From NCBI GenBank assembly GCA_964404765.1, contig CAYOLL010000165.1, forward strand, positions 1 to 13,106: a stretch of DNA of 13,106 nucleotides, in the 5' to 3' direction. The stretch comes from CAYOLL01 sp964404765 [NCBI: uncultured Gemmatimonadota bacterium] (lineage in GTDB: Bacteria; 4572-55). The notes below the pieces were generated by a model. That model was not told where the DNA came from, did not search any database, and worked only from the letters and a program-made list of their open reading frames with translations. Below, one piece after another: positions 1 through 7,411 of the stretch (its first letter is position 1; each line of letters opens with the position of its first letter). Position numbers and translations under genes: made by a program.

Positions 1-2790
1 CAACTCGAAGGCGGCACGTACGAAATCATCCGCAAGCGGCTGAACGCCACCGGCGGGGAGCTGCGCGGTCGGCTGAACAAGCTGAACGACGCCCGCAAGC
101 AGGTCTTTGGCGCTATCGAGACGAAGCTGCTGGCCACGGAGCGGATCACTACCGACAACAACTGTGTGCCGCGAGATATGACGCCGTTGCCGACCGCCGG
201 GAATGCGTCGCTGTTCATCTTCGGCTACAACGTCCATTTGGGGCTGAAGTCGGAGATCGAACTGAGCGATGTGTTTGCCGTGTACGAGTATAACCCGGCC
301 GAGCACGTCTTCCACGCCCGGCCATTGGATGCGCTTGGCGACAAGAACTTTGTCGGCGATTTCAAGAATCTCTACAAGTATTACAAGAACACGGTCTTCA
401 CCCGTTTTGCCGTGCAGCCGCCGTATTTGTACATGGTCTTTCAGATCGGCAAGCGCGTGGATGACATCAAGGCGTTTAAGTGGCTGATCGCCGACGTTTC
501 GACAGGCTCAGCGCAAGGGGCGTTGACCTACGTGGACAATCGCAGCGAGAGCGAGGTCAAGCTGCCGCCGCAGCACGAGTTTGAGTGGAAGCGCACCAGC
601 CGCGACATGCACCGGCCCGGCGCGCATCCGCATATCTCCATCGAAAACCGGGTGTTTGTGGAATCGGTCGGCGGCGACTTGACCATCAAAATCGAGGACA
701 ACACGGACTCGGGGCACGGCATTTACTCCGAGCCGGTGGAGAACACGGATCAAACGCTGGACGACGCCGAAATCTACTACGCCCGTGTCGGCAGTTTGGC
801 GTTGCTCAAGATCAAGCCGTTTCAGGAAAAGGAGTTCCGCTACATCGTCTACAACGAAAAGGTGCAGCAGGCCCGGCGTGTGGACGGCATCAAGGATTCG
901 TGCGTGCGGCTGCCCGACGATCACGGCCTGATCTTCTCCAACGGCTATTATCTGCAAACCGGCGAATACAAGCAATTCGAGCACAATCTGCGCGACATGG
1001 TTTTTGACCGGCGGATGCCCTCGCCCAACGGCGAAGATTTCCTCTACGCCTTTTACAATCGCGAAACCGGCGACGACGTGCTGCTGTCCTACAATCTCAT
1101 CCAGCAAAAAGTGGACGTGCCCGTGCTGTGCAACGGCTACGCCTATTTTGACAACGGCACGCTGATCTACTTCAAATCCGCCGAATCGCCGCAAAAGCAT
1201 CACGCCGTGCAGATTTGGCAGACGCCCTACGTCAGCGCCGATTACACCCCGCCGGTCGTTCCGGACAGCTATCTCTACAAAATCGGCAACAAGGACATCG
1301 TGCGGGCCATGGCCGAATGCGCCGAAATCTTCAACCTGATTCAGCGCGAGGACACCTACGCCAACCTGTATCTGGACATCGTCAAAAAGGCCGGCGACGT
1401 GATGGATTCGTATTTCTGGATCGGCGACGCGGCCGCCTTTGACCTGAAAGCGGCCCTGGCCGAAATCAAGGCCACGGCGGCTTCGGCGGTGGAAGAGTTT
1501 GAGAAGGTGGCCCGCATCCGCAAGAATACGACCGCGCAGGTGGCCAAAGTCCGCCAAAAAACCGACAAGCTGGTCAACGACACCAAACGGGCGGTCTTTC
1601 AGCAAGTGGATCAGTTTGTGCAGACGTTGGCCGAGTTCCGCCGCCTGCGCGGGGAAATCGTCTCACTGCGCGAACTGCGCTATGTGGACACGGCCTTAGT
1701 CGAGCAATTGGAAAAGGCGGCGCTGGAACAGACCGACAAACTGTCCGCCGCCTGCGTGGAGTTTTTGCTGCGACCGGACGCCCTCGCGCCTTATCACCAG
1801 CGCGTGGCGGCCAACGACGCGGCCATTGGCGAAGTCAAGACCGGGACGCAGGCCAAGGAGTTGGGCCAGCGCATTGACCAGGCCGCGGCCGAACTGGATT
1901 TGCTGATCGAAATCGTCAGCAACCTGAAGATTGACGACCCGACCAAGACCACGCAAATTATTGACGGCATTTCCGGGATTTATACGAAGCTGAACCAGTC
2001 GCGGGCGGCCCTGACCCGGCGGCGCAAGGACTTGCTCAGCGCGGAGGGCGTGGCCGAGTTTGGCGCGCAGATGAAGTTGATCGGCCAGGCAGTGGCCAAT
2101 TATATTGACCTGTGCGACACGCCCGCCAAATGCGACGAATACCTGACCAAACTGATGGTGCAACTGGAGGAATTGGAGGGCAAGTTTGCCGATTTTGACC
2201 AATTCATCGGGCAGATGGCCGACAAGCGCGAGGAGATTTACAGCGCCTTCGAGGCCAAAAAGCTGAGCCTGATCGAGGCGCGCAACAAGCGGGCCACGGC
2301 CCTGTTCAGCGCGGCCGAGCGCATCCTGAAGGGGATTGACAACCGGGTCAAGGGCATGAGCGCCATCAACGACATCAACAGCTATTTTGCCGGCGATTTG
2401 ATGATCGAAAAGGCCCGCGAGATCATCCAAAGCCTGACCGACATGGGCGACACGGTCAAGGCCGACGACATTGCCACGCGCCTGAAGACCATCCGCGAAG
2501 ACGCCGTGCGCCAGCTCAAGGATCGCCTGGACCTGTTTGTGGCAGGCCAGAACGTGATCAAATTTGGCCGCCACGCCTTTTCCGTCAACACCCAAAAGTT
2601 GGACGTGACCATCGTGCAAAAGGACGGTGAGCAGTATTTCCACCTGACCGGCACCAACTTCTTCGAGAAGATCACCGACCCGGACTTTCTGGCGACCCGG
2701 GCCGTGTGGGCGCAGGAACTCGTGTCCGAGAATAAGGATGTGTACCGGGCGGAGTGGCTGGCTTGGTTGATGTTGAAGGGGGCGGAGTAG
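1..2790 (+). CDS. DUF3686-family 'DNA repair ATPase', 5' end outside window
   Basis: The frame is open from base 1, so the gene starts upstream; the ATG at 166 is internal. The visible 929 residues begin with a segment resembling the family's N-terminal region, including LLATERITTDNNCVPRDM just before a beta-rich part (FIFGYNVHLGL, EDVFAVYEYNP-like). From about 1440 to 2560 the protein is charged, Ala/Glu/Lys-rich and probably coiled-coil (repeated KKADE-type heptads). The last ~100 residues turn globular again (FHLTGTNFFEKITDPDFL, VYRAEWLAW). This layout fits the large bacterial proteins annotated as DNA repair ATPases. I see no Walker A or B motif here, so any ATPase module is upstream or absent, and the biochemical role is unproven. 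From memory, relatives continue past the YRAE motif, so this may be a shortened version. Its last ~60 codons and 3' flank recur downstream as array boundaries. Confidence 0.65.
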   Translation, partial: QLEGGTYEIIRKRLNATGGELRGRLNKLNDARKQVFGAIETKLLATERITTDNNCVPRDMTPLPTAGNASLFIFGYNVHLGLKSEIELSDVFAVYEYNPAEHVFHARPLDALGDKNFVGDFKNLYKYYKNTVFTRFAVQPPYLYMVFQIGKRVDDIKAFKWLIADVSTGSAQGALTYVDNRSESEVKLPPQHEFEWKRTSRDMHRPGAHPHISIENRVFVESVGGDLTIKIEDNTDSGHGIYSEPVENTDQTLDDAEIYYARVGSLALLKIKPFQEKEFRYIVYNEKVQQARRVDGIKDSCVRLPDDHGLIFSNGYYLQTGEYKQFEHNLRDMVFDRRMPSPNGEDFLYAFYNRETGDDVLLSYNLIQQKVDVPVLCNGYAYFDNGTLIYFKSAESPQKHHAVQIWQTPYVSADYTPPVVPDSYLYKIGNKDIVRAMAECAEIFNLIQREDTYANLYLDIVKKAGDVMDSYFWIGDAAAFDLKAALAEIKATAASAVEEFEKVARIRKNTTAQVAKVRQKTDKLVNDTKRAVFQQVDQFVQTLAEFRRLRGEIVSLRELRYVDTALVEQLEKAALEQTDKLSAACVEFLLRPDALAPYHQRVAANDAAIGEVKTGTQAKELGQRIDQAAAELDLLIEIVSNLKIDDPTKTTQIIDGISGIYTKLNQSRAALTRRRKDLLSAEGVAEFGAQMKLIGQAVANYIDLCDTPAKCDEYLTKLMVQLEELEGKFADFDQFIGQMADKREEIYSAFEAKKLSLIEARNKRATALFSAAERILKGIDNRVKGMSAINDINSYFAGDLMIEKAREIIQSLTDMGDTVKADDIATRLKTIREDAVRQLKDRLDLFVAGQNVIKFGRHAFSVNTQKLDVTIVQKDGEQYFHLTGTNFFEKITDPDFLATRAVWAQELVSENKDVYRAEWLAWLMLKGAE

Positions 2791-2816
2791 CGAGTTTTAA
2801 TTTGCCAGCAAAACGG
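2605..2816 (+). repeat. Array boundary copy 1 (native 3' end of ATPase gene)
   Basis: This is the reference copy of the repeated boundary. It covers the last 61 codons of the ATPase gene, the TAG at 2788 and about 26 bp of 3' flank ending near AATTTGCCAGCAAAACGG. Parts of it recur at 3333-3416, 6127-6252, 7168-7371, 8520-8656 and 9504-9634, all in the same orientation. Confidence 0.9.
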
Positions 2817-2826
2817 GGTGATAAAC

Positions 2827-3114
2827 GTGGATGCAACATTTGAATGGGATGACGAAAAAAATCTGAGCAATCAACTCAAGCATGGGGTATCTTTTTACGA
2901 CGCCCAATATGCCTTTGCCGATCCGCTGCGTGTGATTTTACAAGATGTGGCGCATAGCGAGGCCGAAGCGCGTTTTTACTGTTTGGGCAAAGTCAACGAT
3001 GGCATTATGACCGTTCGTTTCACATATCGCGATGGCAAGATTCGTATTTTTGGCGCCGGTTATTGGCGAAAGGGGAAGAAAATTTATGAGAAAGAAAATC
3101 AAATACACGGATGA
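2827..3114 (+). CDS. brnT: BrnT-family toxin (RelE-like ribonuclease)
   Basis: This is a 95-residue protein with the BrnT pattern: FEWDDEKN at the N-terminus, then KHGVSF, an F.DP segment, a central YCLGKV/TVRFTYRDG strand pair and a C-terminal basic/aromatic tail. BrnT proteins are RelE/ParE-fold ribonuclease toxins that act on translation, held in check by BrnA. I prefer the GTG at 2827 because GGGGTG lies about 6 bases upstream; a GTG at 2818 is the alternative. The gene begins 36 bp after the ATPase stop codon, immediately after boundary copy 1, and its 3' end overlaps the next gene by 29 bp, as is usual for brnT-brnA. Several C-terminal residues differ from typical BrnT, so activity is not assured. 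Confidence 0.75.
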   Translation: MDATFEWDDEKNLSNQLKHGVSFYDAQYAFADPLRVILQDVAHSEAEARFYCLGKVNDGIMTVRFTYRDGKIRIFGAGYWRKGKKIYEKENQIHG

Positions 3115-3334
3115 ACCGATGGGTAATGTTCGGGTCATTACCGACTTTTTGCCAAAACCTGAAAATCTGGTATTCCGCGAGAAAGCTCCTGATGACGTGG
3201 AGATCAAAATCTTTCTGCCGAAGGAAAGTCTGGAGTTCTTGAAAAAAGAAGCCTCCACGCGGCGGGTTGATTTTCAGGTGATGATTCAAAGCCTGCTCCA
3301 GCAATATATTCATTCTCGACAAGTAGCGCATTGA
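3086..3334 (+). CDS. brnA: BrnA-like antitoxin
   Basis: This 82-residue protein starts at an ATG inside the end of brnT. The N-terminal half (KIKYTDEPMGNVRVITDFLP) would bind the toxin. The C-terminal half (VEIKIFLPKESLEFLKKEA... MIQSLLQQYI) has the strand-helix-helix character of a ribbon-helix-helix DNA-binding domain, as in BrnA, which binds the BrnT toxin and represses its own promoter. Order, size and overlap match the brnTA module. The stop codon TGA at 3332-3334 directly abuts remnant copy 2 of the ATPase 3' end. I assign it from context plus fold pattern rather than strong sequence recognition. Confidence 0.65.
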   Translation: MRKKIKYTDEPMGNVRVITDFLPKPENLVFREKAPDDVEIKIFLPKESLEFLKKEASTRRVDFQVMIQSLLQQYIHSRQVAH

Positions 3335-3416
3335 CAAGCCGGACGTTTACCGGGCGGAGTGGCTGGCGTGGTTGATGGTGAAGGGGGCGGTGGAGGGGAA
3401 AGATAGTTTGGAATGA
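3333..3416 (+). repeat. Boundary copy 2 (diverged ATPase C-terminal remnant)
   Basis: In one frame this reads DKPDVYRAEWLAWLMVKGA followed by nine further codons and a TGA at 3414. The best DNA match to the ATPase end is 3342-3389. It is the shortest and most diverged copy. Unlike the others it lacks the TAG at the usual position and the AATTTGCC flank, so it probably derives from a different allele or paralogue. It separates brnTA from the AT-rich operon. Confidence 0.75.
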
Positions 3417-3423
3417 AAATAAA

Positions 3424-3477
3424 TTGCAAATGATTTTTTGTATGATTATTTTGTAACTCTTCTTCTTTAAAAGAGTT
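3424..3477 (+). promoter_or_regulatory. AT-rich leader of the two-gene operon, weak promoter and hairpin
   Basis: From 3417 the composition turns abruptly AT-rich. A weak sigma-70-like pair can be drawn (TTGCAA at 3424, 17-bp spacer, TATTTT). A small hairpin follows (AACTCTT 3455-3461 with AAGAGTT 3471-3477) between it and the ribosome binding site. It is the only candidate promoter region for the operon starting at 3507. Confidence 0.25.
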
Positions 3478-3506
3478 TTCCATGTTGTAAATTGGGAGGA
3501 ACTGAC

Positions 3507-4628
3507 ATGAATTCATATCAAATTGTTCGTCATATTGAACGTTTCTTAAACTCAATCCAAAATCCTGGCTATTTGAAAGAAACGCTGAAAAGTTTCGACA
3601 AATATTACCCCGCTCTTATGAAAGAATCTAACTCTAACTTGAATGAGGGCGTTGAATTTACTCGCAAAATTAATCGTGAAATATTTTTTGTTGAAGTTGA
3701 AAATGTAACCAAGATTCTTGATGAACTTCAAAACGAATTAAAACTGCCGGTTGCTGATATCAGTGCACCTAACCAAGCGTATATTTTTCACAATTCGCCC
3801 TTTTTAGAACTCTCAAATCTTATTAAAGATTTTTCCAAGCGATACGATCTTTACCTTCAAAGATACAAAGAGAGCGAGCTTGAATATTTGCTTAAATTAG
3901 CACACACGCTCTCCGTTATGATAACGCTCTCCATAAGTTGGGCTTATACCATTAAAGGAAATTTATTGATGTCCTCACATTTACAAAAAGGAGAGCGACA
4001 GTTGCAATTGATATTTTTTTCTGTAAGGGATCTAAAAGATATTAGTTTGAAGATTTCAATTCTTTCTGAATTTTATGCGGACTTATGCCGTGATTTAGGT
4101 ATCTCTGAGGATGACTACCCCTTAAAGATTGTTAAACTTGAATCCGGCTCGTTACTTTCGATACTCATTGGTAATACTGAAGTTTTAAATAGAATGGCAA
4201 AATGGATAGAAGAAGTCTTTTCCTTTGTGTATCGAAACTGTACAAAGGAAGGTATCTTAACTTATGAAATGCCTGTAATCGAACAAAGAATAAAGGAGTT
4301 CCTTGTAAATACTGAGCAATTTAAAAAGGCAGGGTTTATACCCCCGAAAAAAAAGATAGAGGATATATACACATCCTATTCAGATAAATTGGCCAATCTA
4401 ATTGTTGATAAAAATAGGATGGAAAAGATGGAAGTTGATGGACGAGTTTTAGATTCTCACCAAGATGGAACTATGCAGTCATCAACCGATGAAAGCGGTT
4501 ATTATAGAGTTTTAAGAAAAATATCCATGCGAATAAAAAGCAAAGCGGTGGCTTATGCCTTAGGATTAGCTACCGGAATATTTCTTTCCATAGCGTCTAT
4601 TATTGTTTTCCAATTATGGCCAAGGTGA
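3507..4628 (+). CDS. Unknown helical protein with C-terminal membrane anchor
   Basis: I do not recognise this 373-residue protein. The start is ATG 3507, set by a strong GGGAGGA at 3494-3500 six bases upstream; a TTG further upstream is unlikely. The N-terminal two-thirds is mainly helical, with hydrophobic stretches around residues 128-150. A short strand-rich motif, LKIVKLESGSLLSILIGN (about 206-223), leads into helices that end near residue 270. A polar linker (about 300-335) precedes a single transmembrane segment at about 347-369 with only a few residues after it, so the bulk should face the cytoplasm as in tail-anchored proteins. The GC content is much lower than in flanking genes, implying recent acquisition. 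It is translationally coupled to the secreted OmpA-like protein that follows, suggesting a two-component envelope system. Confidence 0.7.
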   Translation: MNSYQIVRHIERFLNSIQNPGYLKETLKSFDKYYPALMKESNSNLNEGVEFTRKINREIFFVEVENVTKILDELQNELKLPVADISAPNQAYIFHNSPFLELSNLIKDFSKRYDLYLQRYKESELEYLLKLAHTLSVMITLSISWAYTIKGNLLMSSHLQKGERQLQLIFFSVRDLKDISLKISILSEFYADLCRDLGISEDDYPLKIVKLESGSLLSILIGNTEVLNRMAKWIEEVFSFVYRNCTKEGILTYEMPVIEQRIKEFLVNTEQFKKAGFIPPKKKIEDIYTSYSDKLANLIVDKNRMEKMEVDGRVLDSHQDGTMQSSTDESGYYRVLRKISMRIKSKAVAYALGLATGIFLSIASIIVFQLWPR

Positions 4629-4632
4629 ATTT

Positions 4633-5769
4633 ATGGTTCGACTTTTATTATCAATTTCATTTGTGCTGGGATTCTTATTGAATGCTGGTGCCCTATATGG
4701 TCAAGAGATAATCAATTGGAGAGACTTGACTAACGGTTTGATGATAGATAAGGTAAGATTTTATCACACTCATTTTGAATCCGCTATACTGAATGGCGAT
4801 ACACTTCGGGGTGACGATAATCTTTTTAGTGCAAAAAAGTTGCGGGGAGGTTTTTCACCTTTTCATTCCTGGGAAATACGCTTGGTGGAAACTAATGACT
4901 CCAACTACTTAAACTCTCAATTTAAGGAAAATACTTTAAGTTTAATTTTTTCAGGAGATGATTTTTTTAGGGGTCATCTTTCATGGGCCTTTGAGCCTGT
5001 TTCAAAGTTTGATTTTATTATTAAGTCAGAGTGCGATACAATCTCAAAGCTGATTTACAAAGAGCTTGTTGAAAGCTTTCAACGCGAGTCCAACCCAACA
5101 GTTTTGAGTAAAGAGACTGACCAACAAATAGATGTGAATGAACTTTTTGACAAAATGAAATCGGGTACGTTAAAACCGTGGCTTATTTCATTACCCGACT
5201 CCATAGATAGAGGCAACATAGAATGCGTAGAACTTTATGATATATTAAGATTTATTAAAGATGGGGAACATGCTGGATTTGCCACAGCAGAATATCGTTT
5301 ACCAACGTCAATAACATCATACATAACTTACTTATATAAAAGTATAGAAAGATTTTTGCGCGACTATAAAAACTTGGTGGAAATTGATGTGCAATGCATT
5401 GGCTATGCAGATACACAAGTAGTAACTGAAATTCCTTTCGCATTACCGGAAAACAACGCTGTTTATTACGATACTAAAGCATGTCGCGAGGATAAAGCTT
5501 ATGACCATACATTTATTCCTGTTCAATTTTCTAGGAAGATAGGATTGCGTAAGATTACAAATCCTATAACAAATAATTGTCAGCTAAGTGGCGTAAGAGC
5601 TTATAATGCCATAAGTTACTTTGAAAGCCAGATCGGGGATCAACAAAAGGCTGTTTTCAATCTAACTTATGCGGCAGGAGGAACACTAACGGGTGAGATG
5701 GATAAGAATCGTAAAATACGTTTCAAGATTACATTTAAAGGCATCCGACAAACACCTAACAAAAAATGA
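4633..5769 (+). CDS. Secreted protein with degenerate OmpA-like C-terminal domain
   Basis: This 378-residue protein starts at ATG 4633 with AAGGTG five bases upstream, overlapping the previous gene's stop codon, so translation is coupled. Residues 1-23 form a signal peptide (hydrophobic core LLLSISFVLGFLL, likely cut after ALYG). The N-terminal half is unrecognised. The C-terminal part carries the three landmarks of an OmpA-like (MotB/OmpA peptidoglycan-binding) fold in order: NLVEIDVQCIGYADTQ (247-262, like the family's GHTD strand), CQLSGVRAYNAISYFES (316-332, like LSxxRA), and a final strand NRKIRFKITF (359-368). The match is degenerate: GYAD replaces GHTD and long insertions occur. Peptidoglycan binding is an inference. 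With its membrane-anchored partner it may span inner membrane and periplasm. Confidence 0.65.
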   Translation: MVRLLLSISFVLGFLLNAGALYGQEIINWRDLTNGLMIDKVRFYHTHFESAILNGDTLRGDDNLFSAKKLRGGFSPFHSWEIRLVETNDSNYLNSQFKENTLSLIFSGDDFFRGHLSWAFEPVSKFDFIIKSECDTISKLIYKELVESFQRESNPTVLSKETDQQIDVNELFDKMKSGTLKPWLISLPDSIDRGNIECVELYDILRFIKDGEHAGFATAEYRLPTSITSYITYLYKSIERFLRDYKNLVEIDVQCIGYADTQVVTEIPFALPENNAVYYDTKACREDKAYDHTFIPVQFSRKIGLRKITNPITNNCQLSGVRAYNAISYFESQIGDQQKAVFNLTYAAGGTLTGEMDKNRKIRFKITFKGIRQTPNKK

Positions 5770-5797
5770 GAGGTAATCACATTTTTTGTTAGGTGTT
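5751..5797. terminator. Perfect 18-bp inverted repeat overlapping the stop codon
   Basis: The arms AACACCTAACAAAAAATG (5751-5768) and its exact complement (5780-5797) enclose an 11-bp loop. The left arm contains the last codons of the OmpA-like gene. The A/T tract lies inside the stem rather than after it, so this is not a textbook Rho-independent terminator. It may stop transcription or protect the mRNA 3' end, or it may be an element end. Confidence 0.5.
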
Positions 5798-5875
5798 CGA
5801 TTATGCGAAAATGTGTCCATCCAAAAACTTGCCGCTTGACTTTCGCCATTGGATTTTTGATATTAGGCCCTGCCG

Positions 5876-5908
5876 CTTGCGTGTAGTGGCAAGGTTTTTT
5901 TGTTGCCT
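5876..5908 (+). terminator. Weak terminator-like hairpin with T-tract
   Basis: A 5-bp stem (CTTGC with GCAAG, 8-base loop) is followed by a run of seven T. It would serve transcription coming out of the AT-rich operon. The stem is short, so confidence is low. The surrounding 5798-5911 contains nothing else I can recognise. Confidence 0.25.
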
Positions 5909-5911
5909 GAA

Positions 5912-6058
5912 ATGCTCATGCGGAAGATGGAATACATCCACCAGAATCCCGTCAAACGTGGCTTAGTTGAAGCGCCGGAGCATTGGCTGCACTCGTCGGC
6001 CCGGAATTTTGTGCTGAATGATCATTCGATTATGGCGTTGGATGAGTTGCCGCTGTGA
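5912..6058 (+). pseudogene. REP-associated tyrosine transposase (Y1/TnpA-REP) C-terminal remnant
   Basis: The frame ending at TGA 6056-6058 encodes KMEYIHQNPVKRGLVEAPEHW and then SSARNF, the characteristic C-terminal helix region of REP-associated tyrosine transposases (RAYTs, IS200/IS605-related Y1 enzymes). In these proteins the YIHxNPVKRGLV segment lies downstream of the HUH motif and catalytic tyrosine. Only about 48 codons remain, the HUH motif is missing and no ribosome binding site is seen, so it is a dead fragment. The REP-type hairpins immediately downstream (6063-6113) are the class of element such enzymes mobilise. It lies directly before boundary copy 3. Confidence 0.75.
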
Positions 6059-6062
6059 GTCG

Positions 6063-6113
6063 GGCAAACAGAGTTTGCCGGGCAAGGGCGTTCCCAAACT
6101 GGAGTTTGGGAAC
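6063..6113. repeat. REP-type hairpin pair next to transposase remnant
   Basis: Two adjacent short palindromes are present. GGCAAAC-AGA-GTTTGCC occupies 6063-6079. GTTCCCAAACT-GG-AGTTTGGGAAC occupies 6090-6113 with a perfect 11-bp stem. Their shared AAAC...GTTT core, tight loops and position after a RAYT remnant are typical of REP sequences. Confidence 0.7.
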
Positions 6114-6126
6114 GAGGGTGGGTGGT

Positions 6127-6252
6127 GGACTTTCTGGCGACCCGGGCCGTGTGGGCCTAGGAGCTCGTGTCCGAGAACAAGGACGTGTATCGGGCGGAGT
6201 GGCTGGCGTGGTTGATGGTGAAGGGGGCGGAGTAGTGAATTTTAATTTGCCG
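6127..6252 (+). repeat. Boundary copy 3 of ATPase 3' end, with nonsense codon
   Basis: The match runs from the codons for DFLATRAVW through the stop at 6233-6235 and the AATTTGCCGG flank. Relative to the native end, CAG became TAG (internal stop at 6157-6159) and one TTG became GTG; the other coding differences are synonymous. It lies between the REP hairpins and the UPF0175 gene. Confidence 0.9.
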
Positions 6253-6330
6253 GGGACGGTTATCTCGTTTAGATTGAATGCATATTCCGATGATTGCTGA
6301 AGAAATATGACATTTAGTGGAGGTTTTAAT

Positions 6331-6633
6331 ATGATCCAGGCACGCGAACTTGTAGAAGCGCATGTTTATGAAAGCGAAGAAGCCGCTATTGAGGACGCGC
6401 TGCGCCGACTGCTCCGTTCCAAACCGGACGTGCGGATTCGACTGGCCATTCATCGTTATCAGACCGGGCGGGTCTCGTTGGCAAAGGCTGCGGAAATTGC
6501 CGGCGTGTGCTGGGCGGAAATGTGCGAAGTTTTGCGAGAAGAAGGCATTCCGCTGCGGCTTGGCCCGGAATCCATAGACGAGGCCCAGCAAGAACTCCAG
6601 ACCCTGACCGATTATCTGGAGGCCGGAGCATGA
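6331..6633 (+). CDS. UPF0175-family antitoxin-like protein
   Basis: This is a 100-residue protein with ATG 6331 preceded by GGAGG seven bases upstream; an in-frame ATG at 6307 lacks a comparable site. The central segment YQTGRVSLAKAAEIAGVCWA followed by LREEGIPLRLG is the UPF0175 signature, a helix-turn-helix-like fold in which the KAAE.AG motif is diagnostic. UPF0175 proteins are small putative DNA-binding antitoxins usually paired with a PIN-like DUF3368 gene. The next gene is exactly that, overlapping by four bases (ATGA), so the two are coupled. The pair would be autoregulated if it behaves like other toxin-antitoxin modules. Confidence 0.85.
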   Translation: MIQARELVEAHVYESEEAAIEDALRRLLRSKPDVRIRLAIHRYQTGRVSLAKAAEIAGVCWAEMCEVLREEGIPLRLGPESIDEAQQELQTLTDYLEAGA

Positions 6634-7148
6634 GCGTTATTGTCAATACGACAGTTATGTCCAACTTTGCCCGCGTCGGTCAGGCGGGTCTGCTTTGCAG
6701 CTTGTTCACGCAAGTTTTTATCACTGTGGAAGTTTTTGATGAAATTCGCAGCGGGTTGGACAGCGGCTACCATTTTTACGCCGGAATTGAGGAGCAGGTT
6801 TACCCGTTAAACAAATCCGGCTGGCTGCATCTGGTCGCAGCATTAAGCAATGAAGAATTGCTGACATTGCAACAGTTACCGGCCAAATTACATCGCGGTG
6901 AGGCGTCCAGTTTGGCGGTCGCTGCCCATCGTCATTGGCTGTTTCTGACCGATGACCGCGACGCCCGAATTGAAGCCCAACGGCTGACCGTGCGGGTATC
7001 GGGCACAGTTGGCTGTTTGTTGCTGGCCGTAAAACGCGGTTTATGTTCCTCAGATGACGGCAACGCCTGGCTGCGCCGGATGATGGCCGAAGGCGGCTAT
7101 CGCTCGCCGGTCAAGGATCTGTCGGCTTTGCTGTCATCGGGCTTATAA
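6630..7148 (+). CDS. DUF3368 PIN-like toxin candidate
   Basis: This 172-residue protein starts at an ATG overlapping the UPF0175 stop. Its N-terminus, MSVIVNTTVMSNFARVGQ, is the DUF3368/PIN-like first strand, but with Asn where classic PIN nucleases carry the first metal-binding Asp; many DUF3368 members share this. Further acidic positions fit a PIN fold: VFDEIRSG (Glu38), GEASSLAVA (Glu91) and LTDDRDAR (Asp108/109). PIN toxins cleave RNA using Mg2+. With the first Asp replaced, activity is uncertain. The gene ends 19 bp before boundary copy 4. Length is normal for the family and the frame is intact. Confidence 0.8.
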   Translation: MSVIVNTTVMSNFARVGQAGLLCSLFTQVFITVEVFDEIRSGLDSGYHFYAGIEEQVYPLNKSGWLHLVAALSNEELLTLQQLPAKLHRGEASSLAVAAHRHWLFLTDDRDARIEAQRLTVRVSGTVGCLLLAVKRGLCSSDDGNAWLRRMMAEGGYRSPVKDLSALLSSGL

Positions 7149-7167
7149 GTTTTTGCGAAAACCGGGT

Positions 7168-7371
7168 GTGACCATCGTGCAAAAGGACGGCGAGCAGTAT
7201 TTCCACTTGACCGGCACCAACTTCTTCGAGAAGATCACCGACCCGGACTTTCTGGCGACGCGGGCCGTGTGGGCGCAGGAACTCGTGTCCGAGAACAAGG
7301 ACGTGTATCGGGCGGAGTGGCTGGCTTGGTTGATGTTGAAGGGGGCGGAGTCGTGGGTTTAATTTGCTGGA
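7168..7371 (+). repeat. Boundary copy 4, longest duplicate of ATPase 3' end
   Basis: This copy spans 61 codons of the ATPase C-terminus plus flank. It differs from the native end at six codons before the stop, all synonymous (GGT/GGC, CTG/TTG, ACC/ACG, AAT/AAC, GAT/GAC, TAC/TAT). The native TAG is TCG here (7351-7353), so the frame runs three codons further to a TAA. A small open frame (7153-7362) exists, but no ribosome binding site supports it, so I treat it as repeat and not as a gene. Confidence 0.92.
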
Positions 7372-7411
7372 CAACGCATATAACTCAAACCTTACGAAAT
7401 GGAGTCCGAAT

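Noticed and set aside
508-1605. Long minus-strand open frame opposite the ATPase gene
   Set aside because: It is the complement of a strongly coding, GC-rich plus-strand gene. Its translation is low-complexity (His/Val/Leu/Arg-rich) with no family pattern, so it is a shadow frame.
1696-2643. Second long minus-strand open frame opposite the ATPase gene
   Set aside because: Same reason: mirror of the coiled-coil coding region, no recognisable motif and no ribosome binding site.
6018-6300. Open frames across the REP hairpins and boundary copy 3
   Set aside because: They run through repeats in frames unrelated to the transposase remnant or the ATPase tail, with no family pattern.
7153-7362. Small gene of 69 codons in boundary copy 4
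   Set aside because: It is a duplicate of the ATPase C-terminus beginning at a TTG without a ribosome binding site. I treat it as a repeat remnant, although the open frame is intact.
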